This document shows, one piece after another, positions 30,646 to 39,207 of a stretch of DNA of 64,000 nucleotides (within the stretch, counting starts at the first letter, position 1; each line of letters begins with the position of its first letter). Position numbers and translations under genes: made by a program. Source of the DNA: an uncultured Pseudomonadota bacterium (GTDB lineage Bacteria > Pseudomonadota > Gammaproteobacteria > Burkholderiales > JALYOK01); NCBI GenBank assembly GCA_902826775.1, contig CADEHE010000004.1:354927-418926 (forward strand), read 5' to 3'. The notes under the pieces were generated by a model. The model saw only the letters and a program-made list of their open reading frames with translations, had not been told where the DNA came from and ran no database searches.

Positions 30646-31800
30646 ATGCATCGAGTACAGGAACATGAGTTCGTCGATCTGACTAAACCGCTGACCGAGG
30701 AGCAAGCCAAGCGCGAACCCAAGGCGATGAGCCGGCGTCAATTCCTCGCCGCAGCCGGTGGTGTGGCAGCGGTCACGTCCATGGCGCCCGAAGCGTTCGC
30801 GCGCAACTTCATCGATCAGTACGACCCGGATGGTCCCATCGCCCGTTACCCGAACCCAGACGTGATCGTTTTGGATAAGCGCTTCAAGTACAAACTCGGC
30901 AACACACCGATCGTGCGGCTCTACCGCGGCACAATGTGGGCCGAAGGCTGCGCTTGGAACGGTGTCGGACGCTACTTGGTGTGGAGCGATATTCCCAACA
31001 ACGAGCAACTGCGTTGGTGTGAGGAAGACGGTCATGTCGGGCGCAACTTCCACTACCCGGCAGGCAATAGCAACGGCAACACCTTTGACTACCAGGGCCG
31101 GCAAATCTCTTTCGAGCACGGCACGCGCCGCGTCGGCCGCTATGAACTCGACGGCAGCTACACTATCCTCGCGGACAAGGGCCCGGACGGCAAGGGCTTC
31201 AACGCGCCGAACGACGGCGCTGCGCATCCGGACGGTTGGGTTATGTTCACCGATCCAGGCTACGGCGGATTGATGAACTACGAGGGCCAGCGCTTGAATA
31301 CCGGCAGCGTGCAACCGATTCAGAAAGAATCAGTCTACCGCGTCGATGCGCCGGGCAAAGTGGAGAAAGTCGCCGACGAGCCGTTTAAACCGAATGGATT
31401 GTGCTTCTCGCCCGATTTCAAGAAGTGTTACATCGCCGATACCGGCTTGTCGCACTACCCGAACGCAAAGAGCGTGATTTGGGTCTATGACGTTGACGGC
31501 AAAAAACTGAAGAATCCGCGCACCTTCGCCAGCATGGAAATGAACGGCAAGGTCGGCTTCGCCGATGGCATCCGCTGCGACGAGGATGGCAATCTCTGGG
31601 CCGGCATGGGCTGGGTCGGTGATGGCTACGACGGTGTGCATGTTTTCTCACCCGATGGCACACGCATCGGCATGATTCGCATGCCGGAAATCGTCGGCAA
31701 CATCTGCTTCGGCGGCAGCAAGCGCAACCGCTTGTTCATGGCCGCGAGCACTTCGCTATACGCCGTGTACGTCGAGACTCGCGGTGGCACTTTGACCTAA
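30646..31800 (+). CDS. Tat-exported SMP-30/gluconolactonase-like protein
   Basis: The 384-aa product is a six-bladed propeller of the SMP-30/gluconolactonase/LRE family: WAEGCAWNGVGRYLVWSDIP near the first metal-binding glutamate, NAPNDGAAHPDGWVMFTDPG, PNGLCFSPDFKKCYIADTG and GFADGIRCDEDGNLWAGMGW carry the expected Glu, Asn and Asp metal ligands. A twin-arginine signal SRRQFLAAAGG starts at about residue 28, followed by a hydrophobic stretch ending at EAFA, so it is probably exported folded. AGGAGGAG ahead of the ATG at 30646 supports the long n-region; an in-frame ATG at 30727 is the alternative. A strong terminator follows directly. Confidence 0.85.
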   Translation: MHRVQEHEFVDLTKPLTEEQAKREPKAMSRRQFLAAAGGVAAVTSMAPEAFARNFIDQYDPDGPIARYPNPDVIVLDKRFKYKLGNTPIVRLYRGTMWAEGCAWNGVGRYLVWSDIPNNEQLRWCEEDGHVGRNFHYPAGNSNGNTFDYQGRQISFEHGTRRVGRYELDGSYTILADKGPDGKGFNAPNDGAAHPDGWVMFTDPGYGGLMNYEGQRLNTGSVQPIQKESVYRVDAPGKVEKVADEPFKPNGLCFSPDFKKCYIADTGLSHYPNAKSVIWVYDVDGKKLKNPRTFASMEMNGKVGFADGIRCDEDGNLWAGMGWVGDGYDGVHVFSPDGTRIGMIRMPEIVGNICFGGSKRNRLFMAASTSLYAVYVETRGGTLT

Positions 31801-31844
31801 GCATCGTTGCTTAGGCGCGCGCCGATCCGAGCGCGCGAAAGCAG

Positions 31845-31878
31845 ATGGCCCTTGAAGCAATTCGAGGGCCATTTTTTT
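31845..31878 (+). terminator. Strong intrinsic terminator after the SMP-30 gene
   Basis: A 12-bp stem (31845-31856 with 31861-31872, one G-T pair) is capped by a GCAA tetraloop and followed by seven Ts. It is a textbook factor-independent terminator. It also shows that translation of the next gene cannot start in the open frame that runs through it, so that gene begins at 31992. Confidence 0.92.
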
Positions 31879-31991
31879 GTTTAATATGGATTTGTGGCGT
31901 GGCGGCTGGATGGAAGTTCGAATCGGGGTGCCAGTCGCATTTCAAATGGAAAGGCGCTAATCTCTCGCCGAGAGATATCGTTGGAGAGGTT

Positions 31992-33665
31992 ATGCCTTAC
32001 GACTTGCTCATAAAGAACGGCACGGTAATCGACGGCACCGGCGCGCCGCGGCGCCACGCGGACATCGCCGTGGCCGGCGGCAAGATCGTTGAGATCGGCG
32101 AGGTCGATGGCAGCGCCAAGCAAGTTATCGACGCGGCCGATTGCATCGTCGCTCCTGGCTTCATCGACCCGCATACGCATTACGACGCGCAGATCTGCTG
32201 GGATAGCGCTTTGACGCCCTCCCCCTGGCACGGGGTGACCAGCGTGGTCATGGGCAACTGCGGTGTCGGCATCGCGCCGTGCCGGCCTGCCGCGCACGAA
32301 ATCGCCATGCGCGATCTGGTGAATGTCGAAGCGATTCCGTTCGACGTGCTGCAGCGCGGCATCACGTGGAACTGGGAGACGTTCCCCGAATACATGGCTG
32401 CCGCCGGACGCGCTCAGCCCGCGGTCAATCTCGGTTTTCTTGCACCTCTCACGCCCTTTCGCCATTACGTCATGGGCGAAGCCTCGCTGGATCGCGCGGC
32501 CACGCCAGATGAAACTGGACAAATCGCCGCGCTGCTCGGTGAAGCGGTGGACAACGGCGCGCTCGGCTTTTCCAGCACGCTGCTAAACCAACACATGGGC
32601 TTCGGCGGCAAACCGCTGGCCTGCCGCAATGCCAGCCGCGAGGAGTATCAAGCCTACGCCGGCGTGCTCAAGGCGCGCAACAAAGGTGCGATCGAAGTTG
32701 CCCTCACCCGCCAGATCGCAGTGCTCGAAGACGACGGCTACGAACTACTCGACTTACTGCTCGCACACAGCGGGCGTCCGGTCACTTTCATCGCTATGTT
32801 CGACCGCGACGATATCTCGGAGGCGGTGCGCGACACCTTGCGCAAGGCCGCGCCGCTGATCAAACGCGGTGCGCGTCCGCAAACCTCACCGCTGCCGCTG
32901 ACGCGCGAAGTCAACATGCGCAACCCGTTTTCGTTTGCGCCCTTCCCCTCTTGGAATCGCGTCTTTGCCGATCAATCTAAATCCGCGCAGGCGGCAGTCT
33001 ACGGCGACCGCGCCTTTCGCGATACGTTTCGCGAAGATTTGAAGCGGCCGGTGAGTTTCGGCAATTGGGCGCGCGTGCGCGTCCACGAAGTGCGCTCGCC
33101 GGAACTCAAACGCTACGAAGGCCAAACGATCGCCGATATCGCTGCTGCCCAGGGCAAGGATCCCGTCGATGCGTTCCTCGATCTCACGCTCGCCGACGAT
33201 CTCGAGAACGAATTCGTGCTATCGACCTTCAATCATCGTGTCGATCGCATGAAGGAAATTCTGGCGAACCCGGATATTTTCATCGGCCTGGGCGATGGCG
33301 GCGCCCATGTCGATATGCTGTGCGATTCCGGCTACCCTACCTACTTGCTCGGCACTTGGGTACGCGAACACCAGGTATTGAGCCTTGAAGAAGGCGTGCG
33401 CCGGCTGACGTCCGATCCCGCTGATTTCTATGGCATCAAGGATCGCGGCCGCTTGCAAGCAGGTTTGGCCGCGGACATCACCATTTTCGATCCGGCGACA
33501 GTGGGTTCGGGCAACCGGCCGGAGCGGCGCTACGATCTGCCCGGCGGGGCTAAGCGCATGGTCATGCCTTCGCGCGGGATACGCTACACCATCGTCAATG
33601 GGGACTCTGTTTTCGTTGAAGGTGCGCTGAGCGGAGCATGTCCCGGTCAAGTCATCCGCGCGTGA
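31992..33665 (+). CDS. N-acyl-D-amino-acid deacylase/D-aminoacylase family amidohydrolase
   Basis: The 557-aa metal-dependent amidohydrolase starts at an ATG with GGAGAGG upstream. Motifs: YDLLIKNGTVIDGTGAP, the metal-binding PGFIDPHTHYDAQ (about residues 56-68), HGVTSVVMGNCGVGIAP and GLGDGGAHVDMLCD with the catalytic aspartate. The family includes D-aminoacylases and related enzymes, so hydrolysis of an N-acyl-D-amino acid or a related amide is likely but not certain. It is isolated by the upstream terminator and a 219-bp gap downstream. Confidence 0.85.
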   Translation: MPYDLLIKNGTVIDGTGAPRRHADIAVAGGKIVEIGEVDGSAKQVIDAADCIVAPGFIDPHTHYDAQICWDSALTPSPWHGVTSVVMGNCGVGIAPCRPAAHEIAMRDLVNVEAIPFDVLQRGITWNWETFPEYMAAAGRAQPAVNLGFLAPLTPFRHYVMGEASLDRAATPDETGQIAALLGEAVDNGALGFSSTLLNQHMGFGGKPLACRNASREEYQAYAGVLKARNKGAIEVALTRQIAVLEDDGYELLDLLLAHSGRPVTFIAMFDRDDISEAVRDTLRKAAPLIKRGARPQTSPLPLTREVNMRNPFSFAPFPSWNRVFADQSKSAQAAVYGDRAFRDTFREDLKRPVSFGNWARVRVHEVRSPELKRYEGQTIADIAAAQGKDPVDAFLDLTLADDLENEFVLSTFNHRVDRMKEILANPDIFIGLGDGGAHVDMLCDSGYPTYLLGTWVREHQVLSLEEGVRRLTSDPADFYGIKDRGRLQAGLAADITIFDPATVGSGNRPERRYDLPGGAKRMVMPSRGIRYTIVNGDSVFVEGALSGACPGQVIRA

Positions 33666-33736
33666 CTTAAAGCGGATTCGCTTTCGCTATACTCGTTAGC
33701 ACGTATACCAGCCCTGTCCCTGTTGCAGGAGGATGC

Positions 33737-33765
33737 GGCATAGTGTCCGCAACGCGGACTGTGCC
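33737..33765. other. Hairpin between the amidohydrolase and the lipoprotein pair
   Basis: GTCCGC-AAC-GCGGAC (33745-33759) is a perfect inverted repeat that extends to GGCA/TGCC with a bulge (33737-33765). No T-run follows. A second small hairpin, AAAGCG-GATT-CGCTTT, lies at 33669-33684, just after the stop codon. These could mark the end of the upstream unit or a control element for the lipoprotein genes at 33885. Confidence 0.35.
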
Positions 33766-33884
33766 AAATATCATCTGTCAAATGGGCTATTTACCTGGGG
33801 GAACATTTCATCTAAATTTCGTACCTGCTGAAGAATATCGGCCGTATCGTTCAGCTCACACCTACACAGAACCGGGATAGAACA

Positions 33885-34625
33885 ATGAAAAACTTTTTAT
33901 TTGATGTGTTGGGTCGCTTTCAGCGAATCTCTGCCCTTATCAAACTGAGCTTGGCCGCTATCGCCATGGGGACCACGCTTGGGTGCTCCCATACTGCAAC
34001 GTACAACAAGGGCTACGTTCCCTCCGAAGCATTGTCCGTGCCGAAGAAACTCGAAGGCAAAGCACTCATTTTCACTGTTCAAGAAGACGACGCGCGCAAT
34101 TTCAAAGGAAATCCAGCGAGTTTTACCGGCAATGCGACTACCTTGGAGCTTCCGTTAGGGGTTATGACAAGAGAAATCGCCGGCATCGTCTTCGCCGGCA
34201 TGTTTGAAGGCGGGGTTGAGAAAAGCAATTCACTGGACAACCTTGCCGAGTATTCGCTGGCGCTGACGCCAAAATGGACTGGATTCGAATACGCCTACAA
34301 TCAGGCCAAGAATCTGGGGTTCGCCATTACTCCACAAGCCCAGATCAAACTCCATGTGAAATTGACGGATCCGTTGAATCAAACCTTCTATGAGAACACC
34401 TACGAATCGGGTATTGCTGACGGTGGGACCTATATGATAAGCGGATCGCCGGCGGAGAAAATCAATCAGATTGTCCACAAGATTCTCTATGAACAGATGA
34501 AACGGGCGTCCTTAGACGTATATCGCGAGCAACGCCTGCATTCGCTCGATCAGCTAAAGGGTAAGAAGCTGATAACCGGCGATGAGTATGAAGCCCAGAA
34601 AAAGCTCATTCTCGAGGCCAAGTAA
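33885..34625 (+). CDS. Lipoprotein with C-terminal SHOCT-like segment
   Basis: The 246-aa product has a hydrophobic N-terminus ending in GTTLGCSHTA, a lipobox with the acylated Cys at about residue 34. The mature part is mixed alpha/beta, with no family I recognise. The last 27 residues, LDQLKGKKLITGDEYEAQKK and a short tail, fit a SHOCT-type helical hairpin (leucine, then G-x-I-T-x-x-E-[YF]). It lies 17 bp before another lipoprotein with the same type of ending. Base composition is lower in GC than the neighbours, which suggests transfer. Confidence 0.7.
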   Translation: MKNFLFDVLGRFQRISALIKLSLAAIAMGTTLGCSHTATYNKGYVPSEALSVPKKLEGKALIFTVQEDDARNFKGNPASFTGNATTLELPLGVMTREIAGIVFAGMFEGGVEKSNSLDNLAEYSLALTPKWTGFEYAYNQAKNLGFAITPQAQIKLHVKLTDPLNQTFYENTYESGIADGGTYMISGSPAEKINQIVHKILYEQMKRASLDVYREQRLHSLDQLKGKKLITGDEYEAQKKLILEAK

Positions 34626-34642
34626 CAGGGAGACATGCACCC

Positions 34643-35185
34643 ATGTCGCGCGGTCTATTGGCTATTCTCGCAAGTGCGCTGTATCTGCATATCAGTGGCT
34701 GTGCCACTATCACTTCCGGTACCATGCAACAAATGAGCGTCGATACCGGAGACGTAGTTGGCGCCACATGTGTGGGCGTCGATAAAGTCGGTCGATCCGT
34801 AGAGTGGCAGAACACGCCGTCTTCAGCGCAAGTACGCAAAGGGGATGGGCCGATGACTATTACGTGCTCAAAAGTTGATCACCCCAGCGCTTCAATCACC
34901 GTGAATGAATCACTGACGACAAACACTTTTGGCAACGTTCTGCTCGGAGGGTTAATCGGAGCGGGAATAGACGCGGCCTCAGGCGCTGCCCAGAAGTACC
35001 CAGATTCGGTCACCGTTCCGATGAAAATCAATGCGCCTCTAAGTACCTCTAACTCTGAGCGCGAGTTGGCTACCGTATACCCGATCGACGTACAGCTGCA
35101 ACGGCTAAATGCCGAAAAGGAAGCTGGTTCGCTTAGCGAACAAGAGTTTCAGACACAACGGCGCAAACTACTCGACAAACTTTAG
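34643..35185 (+). CDS. Second lipoprotein with C-terminal SHOCT-like segment
   Basis: The 180-aa product starts with a lipobox signal (LHISGCATI, Cys at about 20). The mature protein has MQQMSVDTGDVVGATC, a segment like GNVLLGGLIGAGIDAASGAA (glycine zipper-like, about 92-112) and a C-terminus LNAEKEAGSLSEQEFQTQRR similar in pattern to the tail of the previous gene. The N-terminal half resembles proteins annotated as translation-initiation-factor-2-like lipoproteins, from memory only. It is co-transcribed with the previous gene and ends 34 bp before a convergent gene. Confidence 0.7.
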   Translation: MSRGLLAILASALYLHISGCATITSGTMQQMSVDTGDVVGATCVGVDKVGRSVEWQNTPSSAQVRKGDGPMTITCSKVDHPSASITVNESLTTNTFGNVLLGGLIGAGIDAASGAAQKYPDSVTVPMKINAPLSTSNSERELATVYPIDVQLQRLNAEKEAGSLSEQEFQTQRRKLLDKL

Positions 35186-35219
35186 CGCATAGAATGGGTG
35201 GCCATTGCGCTTGCGTCCA

Positions 35220-35783
35220 CTAGTTCAAGATGCGCGTCCCGTCGGCACCCTCGTGCGCGTCCAAGCTGGGCAACTGCAGTTCGATATCCCAATCGGCATG
35301 CTTGCAAGTCTGCTCGAGTAAGCGACAGAGGCCATGAAACATCGCTTCATTCATGTTGAGATCAATGCTGGCGCCTTGCTGGGATTTCATCGTCAACAAG
35401 ACTTGCAAGTCAGGTAGAAGTGTGAGATCGACGCGCGCCACTAACATCGGGGCCTCTCCTAGCGGAAGTTGAGTGCCGGTGCTCCGGAACGGTTGCGAGA
35501 AATCCGCGCTGCGCAGCTGCGCCTCATGACGCATGCCGACAATCGCCCGTTGCGCTTCCGGGGTGGCGGCGGGGATTTCCAGTTCGATCCTCTTGCCCAG
35601 AATTTTGAGCAAGTTTGGCCACAGTAGCTTGACCATACGACGCGTAAACCAGACGCGCAACTCCGCGCCGGCGGCGCTACCGATGCGAAACAGCAAACGA
35701 TCTTGCTCGGCGTCGAAGCTCATTTGCATTTGCGCAACGCTAGCCGTCACTCTGCTCGCATCTCCCTGCGCGCCGCTATTCAT
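35220..35783 (-). CDS. Uncharacterised protein
   Basis: The 187-aa cytoplasmic protein has no signal or membrane segment and no motif I recognise. It contains beta-rich blocks such as MQMSFDAEQDRLLFRIGSAA and EAPMLVARVDLTLLPDLQVL, a basic/aromatic patch RVWFTRRMVKLLWPNLLKIL and a Leu-rich C-terminus. The ATG follows the stop codon of the VOC gene directly (TAA then ATG on the minus strand), so it is translated with the lut cluster. The function is not inferred. Confidence 0.65.
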   Translation of the reverse strand: MNSGAQGDASRVTASVAQMQMSFDAEQDRLLFRIGSAAGAELRVWFTRRMVKLLWPNLLKILGKRIELEIPAATPEAQRAIVGMRHEAQLRSADFSQPFRSTGTQLPLGEAPMLVARVDLTLLPDLQVLLTMKSQQGASIDLNMNEAMFHGLCRLLEQTCKHADWDIELQLPSLDAHEGADGTRILN

Positions 35784-36164
35784 TTACGGGTACCGCGCCA
35801 CCTCGATCAGATTCAAATCGGGATCGCGAAAGTAGACTGATGTAATGGGCCCTAGCGCACCGGTTCGTGTCACCGGGCCTTCGATCAAAGCAACGCCGCA
35901 GCTTGCCAGGCGTGCCAGCACAGCATCTATCGGCGCACGAGTGATAAAACACACATCCCCGGAACCGGCGGTGGCCCGATTGGCTTTAGGCTCGAACTCG
36001 CTTCCGACTTGATGCAAATTGATTTTTTGGTCGCCAAAACGCAGCGCAACGCGGCCTTCGCCGAAACGCTCGATGCGCATACCGAGGACCTTGCTGTAGA
36101 ACTCGCAAGTCTTATCGATGCTGGCGACTGTCAGCACGATGTGATCGATGCGGTCAATGTTCAT
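35784..36164 (-). CDS. VOC (glyoxalase/bleomycin-resistance) family protein
   Basis: The 126-aa protein has a single VOC domain: IDHIVLTVASIDKTCEFYSK at the N-terminus with the metal-binding His, RFGDQKINLHQVG with a second His, and VYFRDPDLNLIEVARYP with the conserved Glu. The metal ligands (His, His, Glu) are all present, so it is probably a metalloenzyme. Substrate unknown. It follows lutC by 21 bp. Confidence 0.85.
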   Translation of the reverse strand: MNIDRIDHIVLTVASIDKTCEFYSKVLGMRIERFGEGRVALRFGDQKINLHQVGSEFEPKANRATAGSGDVCFITRAPIDAVLARLASCGVALIEGPVTRTGALGPITSVYFRDPDLNLIEVARYP

Positions 36165-36185
36165 GCACTCGACCCTTCGCCGGAC

Positions 36186-36929
36186 CTAGGTGCGCGCCGG
36201 CTGCCGCCACCAGTCGGTATTGATCAATTCACGCGGCGTGCCGGCATCTTGGGTGACCAGCACTATATGCACGCGATAGGGGCCATGCACGCCAAGCACA
36301 ATCTGCATTTCGATGTCGCCGCTGCGCGATGGTCCGGAGACGAAATTCACCGCGCGCGGCGGCTTGCCATGCTCATTGCGCAGCAGATTCCAAGCTTCCT
36401 CCATGCCTTCGACAATGCGCGAGGTGCGCAATATCGCGATATGCGTATCCGGCAGCAAACTCATGGCCGCTGGCGTTTGCGGCCCCGACAAAAGCATCAA
36501 CGTTCCGGTTTCTGCGATCCCGGCATAGGCACCCGTAATGCCGACCAGATCGCCGTCGCGTACGGTACGCTGTTCTACTTGCAAGCCGGCGGCGCGCCAA
36601 TCCAAGCCACGGAACTCGGGCCACGAAACTGCGCGGCGATCGAGCTGCAAATCTTCCAAGTAGTGCGCAATCGCTGCCGGCACGTCCGCCAAATTCTCGA
36701 CTACCTCGACCGTGCTTTGCAGCGCAGAGGCTTGGGCGCGGAATTGCGCAACCAACTCCGGCCAATTGAACGGCGGCCGCGGTCCGCGCGGATGCTCACG
36801 CAAACGCGATTGCACGGCTTCAAGATCTTGCGTAGCGCTCTTGGCGTCCTTGCCGGTGGCAGCGCGAATGCGCTCTAGGATGCGATCGCGCGGGTTGCCT
36901 TGCCCACCGCTGCGGAGTGCGTCGCTCAT
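36186..36929 (-). CDS. lutC: Lactate utilisation protein LutC
   Basis: LutC is part of the LutABC L-lactate oxidation complex. The 247-aa protein belongs to the LUD/YkgG family: LVGITGAYAGIAETGTLMLL and RAVNFVSGPSRSGDIEMQIV are characteristic, and VLGVHGPYRVHIVL ends the domain. It overlaps lutB by 4 bp (start ATG of lutC in the stop of lutB). Confidence 0.9.
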   Translation of the reverse strand: MSDALRSGGQGNPRDRILERIRAATGKDAKSATQDLEAVQSRLREHPRGPRPPFNWPELVAQFRAQASALQSTVEVVENLADVPAAIAHYLEDLQLDRRAVSWPEFRGLDWRAAGLQVEQRTVRDGDLVGITGAYAGIAETGTLMLLSGPQTPAAMSLLPDTHIAILRTSRIVEGMEEAWNLLRNEHGKPPRAVNFVSGPSRSGDIEMQIVLGVHGPYRVHIVLVTQDAGTPRELINTDWWRQPART

Positions 36930-38341
36930 TTGCCTACCGCCTTCTTCTCCGCGTACAGTTCGCGGAATGTTTTGCCACTTGGCGCCGGCATATCACGGCC
37001 GTTGGTCCACTCCTTCAACCCGCCCGGCAGCTTGTGTATCAATTTGTCCTCGCCGCCCATCCACTGGAGCATTCGAGCGCCCAGCTTGGTCGCCAGCGCG
37101 TACAGCTTGGGCCGCGCAGCCACATAGCCCCACAAGCGCATCGACAGACGTTCGCTGGCCGGCCGCAGCTTCCGCTCAAAGCTCTTTTCACGCAGTTTCC
37201 GCATTAGATCCGGCAGCGGAATTTTCACCGGGCATACCACCGCGCAAGCACCACACAAGGTTGAGGCGTTCGGCAGTTCCCCAGCTTTCTCGAGACCGAC
37301 ATATGAAGGGGTTAACACCGATCCGATCGGCCCCGGATAAACCCAGCCGTAGGTGTGGCCGCCGATGACTTCATACACCGGACAATGGTTCATGCAAGCG
37401 CCGCAGCGAATGCAGCGCAGCGCTTCGCGCATGTCGCTGGCCAGCAACTCGGTGCGATGGTTGTCGACGATGACCACGTGCATCTGCTCCGGCCCATCGC
37501 TATCGTTGGGTCCACGCACTCCGGTTAGCATGGAGATGTAATTTGAAGTGGCCTGCCCGGTGGCTGAGCGCGTCAGCAGGCGCAGCAGTACGCTCAAGTC
37601 TTCCAGCGTCGGAATGACTTTTTCGATGCCGGTGATGGCAACATGAATGCGCGGCATGGTGGTTGTCATGCGGCCATTGCCTTCGTTGGTTACGATCACC
37701 ACCGAGCCGGTTTCGGCGATCAAAAAGTTCGCCCCGCTGATGCCCATGTCGGCGGAGAGAAAGTGCGGGCGCAGCATCATGCGCGCTTCGCGGCACATTT
37801 CCGGAATGGTGTGCTTGCGCGGCATCTGGTGCACGCGCTCGAACAGCTCGCCGACATCCTCCTTGCTCTTGTGGATTGCGGGCGCGATGATGTGCGAGGG
37901 CGTTTCGCCGGATATTTGCAGGATGTACTCACCGAGATCGGTTTCGCGCACATCGAGCCCAGCTTCCTGCAAGTAGTGGTTGAGACTAGATTCCTCGCCG
38001 AGCATCGACTTCGACTTGATGATCTTTTTGACGCCGTTCTGCTGCGCTATATCGCGCACAATGCGATTGACGTCCGTGCCCGTTTCCGCCCAGTGCACGA
38101 TCACGCCGCGCGCTTGTGCCGCTTGCTCGAACTGAAATAAGTATGCGTCGAGGTTGCTCAAAACGCGGTCGCGAATAGCCGCCCCGGCGGTGCGGATCTC
38201 CTCGAAATTCGGCACTTTTGCCACGGCATCCGCGCGCACGCCGCTCATGCGCGCCATGGCGCGCGTGAATTTGTCTTGAAGGCCAGGATCAGCCAGCTTC
38301 TTCTTCGCGACTGCTTTGAATTGTCCTGAAGTTATCTGCAC
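36926..38341 (-). CDS. lutB: Lactate utilisation iron-sulfur protein LutB
   Basis: The 471-aa protein joins a LUD domain (about 60-290) to two [4Fe-4S] ferredoxin motifs, CIRCGACMNHCPVYEVIGG and CGACAVVCPVKIPLPDL. It is the electron-transfer subunit of the LutABC complex that oxidises L-lactate to pyruvate. Length agrees with the family (about 470). It lies between lutA and lutC. The N-terminus QFKAVAKKKLADPGLQ matches the family. Confidence 0.93.
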   Translation of the reverse strand: MQITSGQFKAVAKKKLADPGLQDKFTRAMARMSGVRADAVAKVPNFEEIRTAGAAIRDRVLSNLDAYLFQFEQAAQARGVIVHWAETGTDVNRIVRDIAQQNGVKKIIKSKSMLGEESSLNHYLQEAGLDVRETDLGEYILQISGETPSHIIAPAIHKSKEDVGELFERVHQMPRKHTIPEMCREARMMLRPHFLSADMGISGANFLIAETGSVVIVTNEGNGRMTTTMPRIHVAITGIEKVIPTLEDLSVLLRLLTRSATGQATSNYISMLTGVRGPNDSDGPEQMHVVIVDNHRTELLASDMREALRCIRCGACMNHCPVYEVIGGHTYGWVYPGPIGSVLTPSYVGLEKAGELPNASTLCGACAVVCPVKIPLPDLMRKLREKSFERKLRPASERLSMRLWGYVAARPKLYALATKLGARMLQWMGGEDKLIHKLPGGLKEWTNGRDMPAPSGKTFRELYAEKKAVGK

Positions 38342-38372
38342 TGTTCTAATCGCATTGGTTTAACAAGGCACA

Positions 38373-39095
38373 CTATTCCGGTCCGGCCAAGAGCTCCGCC
38401 ACGTGAATTACCTTAGTTTTATCGTCACCGCGGCGGCGCAACCGGCCTTCGATGCTCAACAAGCAACCCAAGTCGCCGCCGGCAATGGCATCGGCGCCGG
38501 TTGCAAGTGCGCCCGCGCATTTCTTCTCGGCCATCGCACTGGATATGTCACCCAGTTTGACCGCGAACGTGCCCCCAAAGCCGCAGCAGGTCGCGGCATT
38601 GGCCATTTCCTTTACTGGCACTCCGGCGGCTTGCAGCAAAGCGCGCGGTTGCGATTGCACGCCGAGCTCGCGCAGCCCCGAGCAGGAATCGTGGTAGGTT
38701 ACGCTGCCTTTGAAGGATGCGGACACTGCCTTCGCCTTGGCGACATTCACCAGGAAATCAGTCAATTCATAGGTGCGTTTGGCGAGCCAGAGCGCTTGCT
38801 CTAGCGCCGCAGGGTCGTCCTTGAACAACTCCGGATAATGCGTCTTGATCATCCCCGCACAAGATCCGCTCGGTGCAACGACGTACTCGTAGGCGGCAAA
38901 ATCTTGTAGCACGCGCCGCGCCACCGCTTGCGCCGAGGCGCGGTCGCCGGAGTTGTACCCGGGCTGTCCGCAGCAGGTTTGCCCTTCCGGAACCACGACC
39001 TCGCAACCGGCCGCCTCAAGTAGCTTGATGGAGGCGAAACCCACGCTCGGGCGAAACAGGTCGACTAGGCAAGTAACGAATAGAGCGACGCGCAT
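38373..39095 (-). CDS. lutA: Lactate utilisation protein LutA
   Basis: The 240-aa protein carries the two cysteine-rich CCG domains: GQTCCGQPGYNSGDR (about 40-54) and NAATCCGFGGTFAVK (about 186-200), with further conserved cysteines in ALFVTCLVDLF and YHDSCSGLRELG. It is the GlpC/HdrB-like subunit of LutABC and starts the lutABC order on the minus strand. The gap to lutB is 31 bp. No lactate permease or LutR/LldR regulator is adjacent; the aminotransferase upstream is unrelated in function. Confidence 0.92.
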   Translation of the reverse strand: MRVALFVTCLVDLFRPSVGFASIKLLEAAGCEVVVPEGQTCCGQPGYNSGDRASAQAVARRVLQDFAAYEYVVAPSGSCAGMIKTHYPELFKDDPAALEQALWLAKRTYELTDFLVNVAKAKAVSASFKGSVTYHDSCSGLRELGVQSQPRALLQAAGVPVKEMANAATCCGFGGTFAVKLGDISSAMAEKKCAGALATGADAIAGGDLGCLLSIEGRLRRRGDDKTKVIHVAELLAGPE

Positions 39096-39207
39096 CAGGA
39101 TTGTACGTTGGGTCGAGCCAACGAACCCCAGCGAGTGGATATTGCTCGCACACGAACCGAGCGATGCAATTGGCGCTGCTCATGCCGAGCTATGGGGATC
39201 AACCGGT

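Noticed and set aside
31900..31930. T-loop-like GTTCGAATC that could belong to a tRNA
   Set aside because: No acceptor, D or anticodon stem can be drawn around it.
31845..31991. Longer N-terminus for the amidohydrolase
   Set aside because: The open frame runs through a strong terminator; the ATG at 31992 has a ribosome site and gives the family N-terminus.
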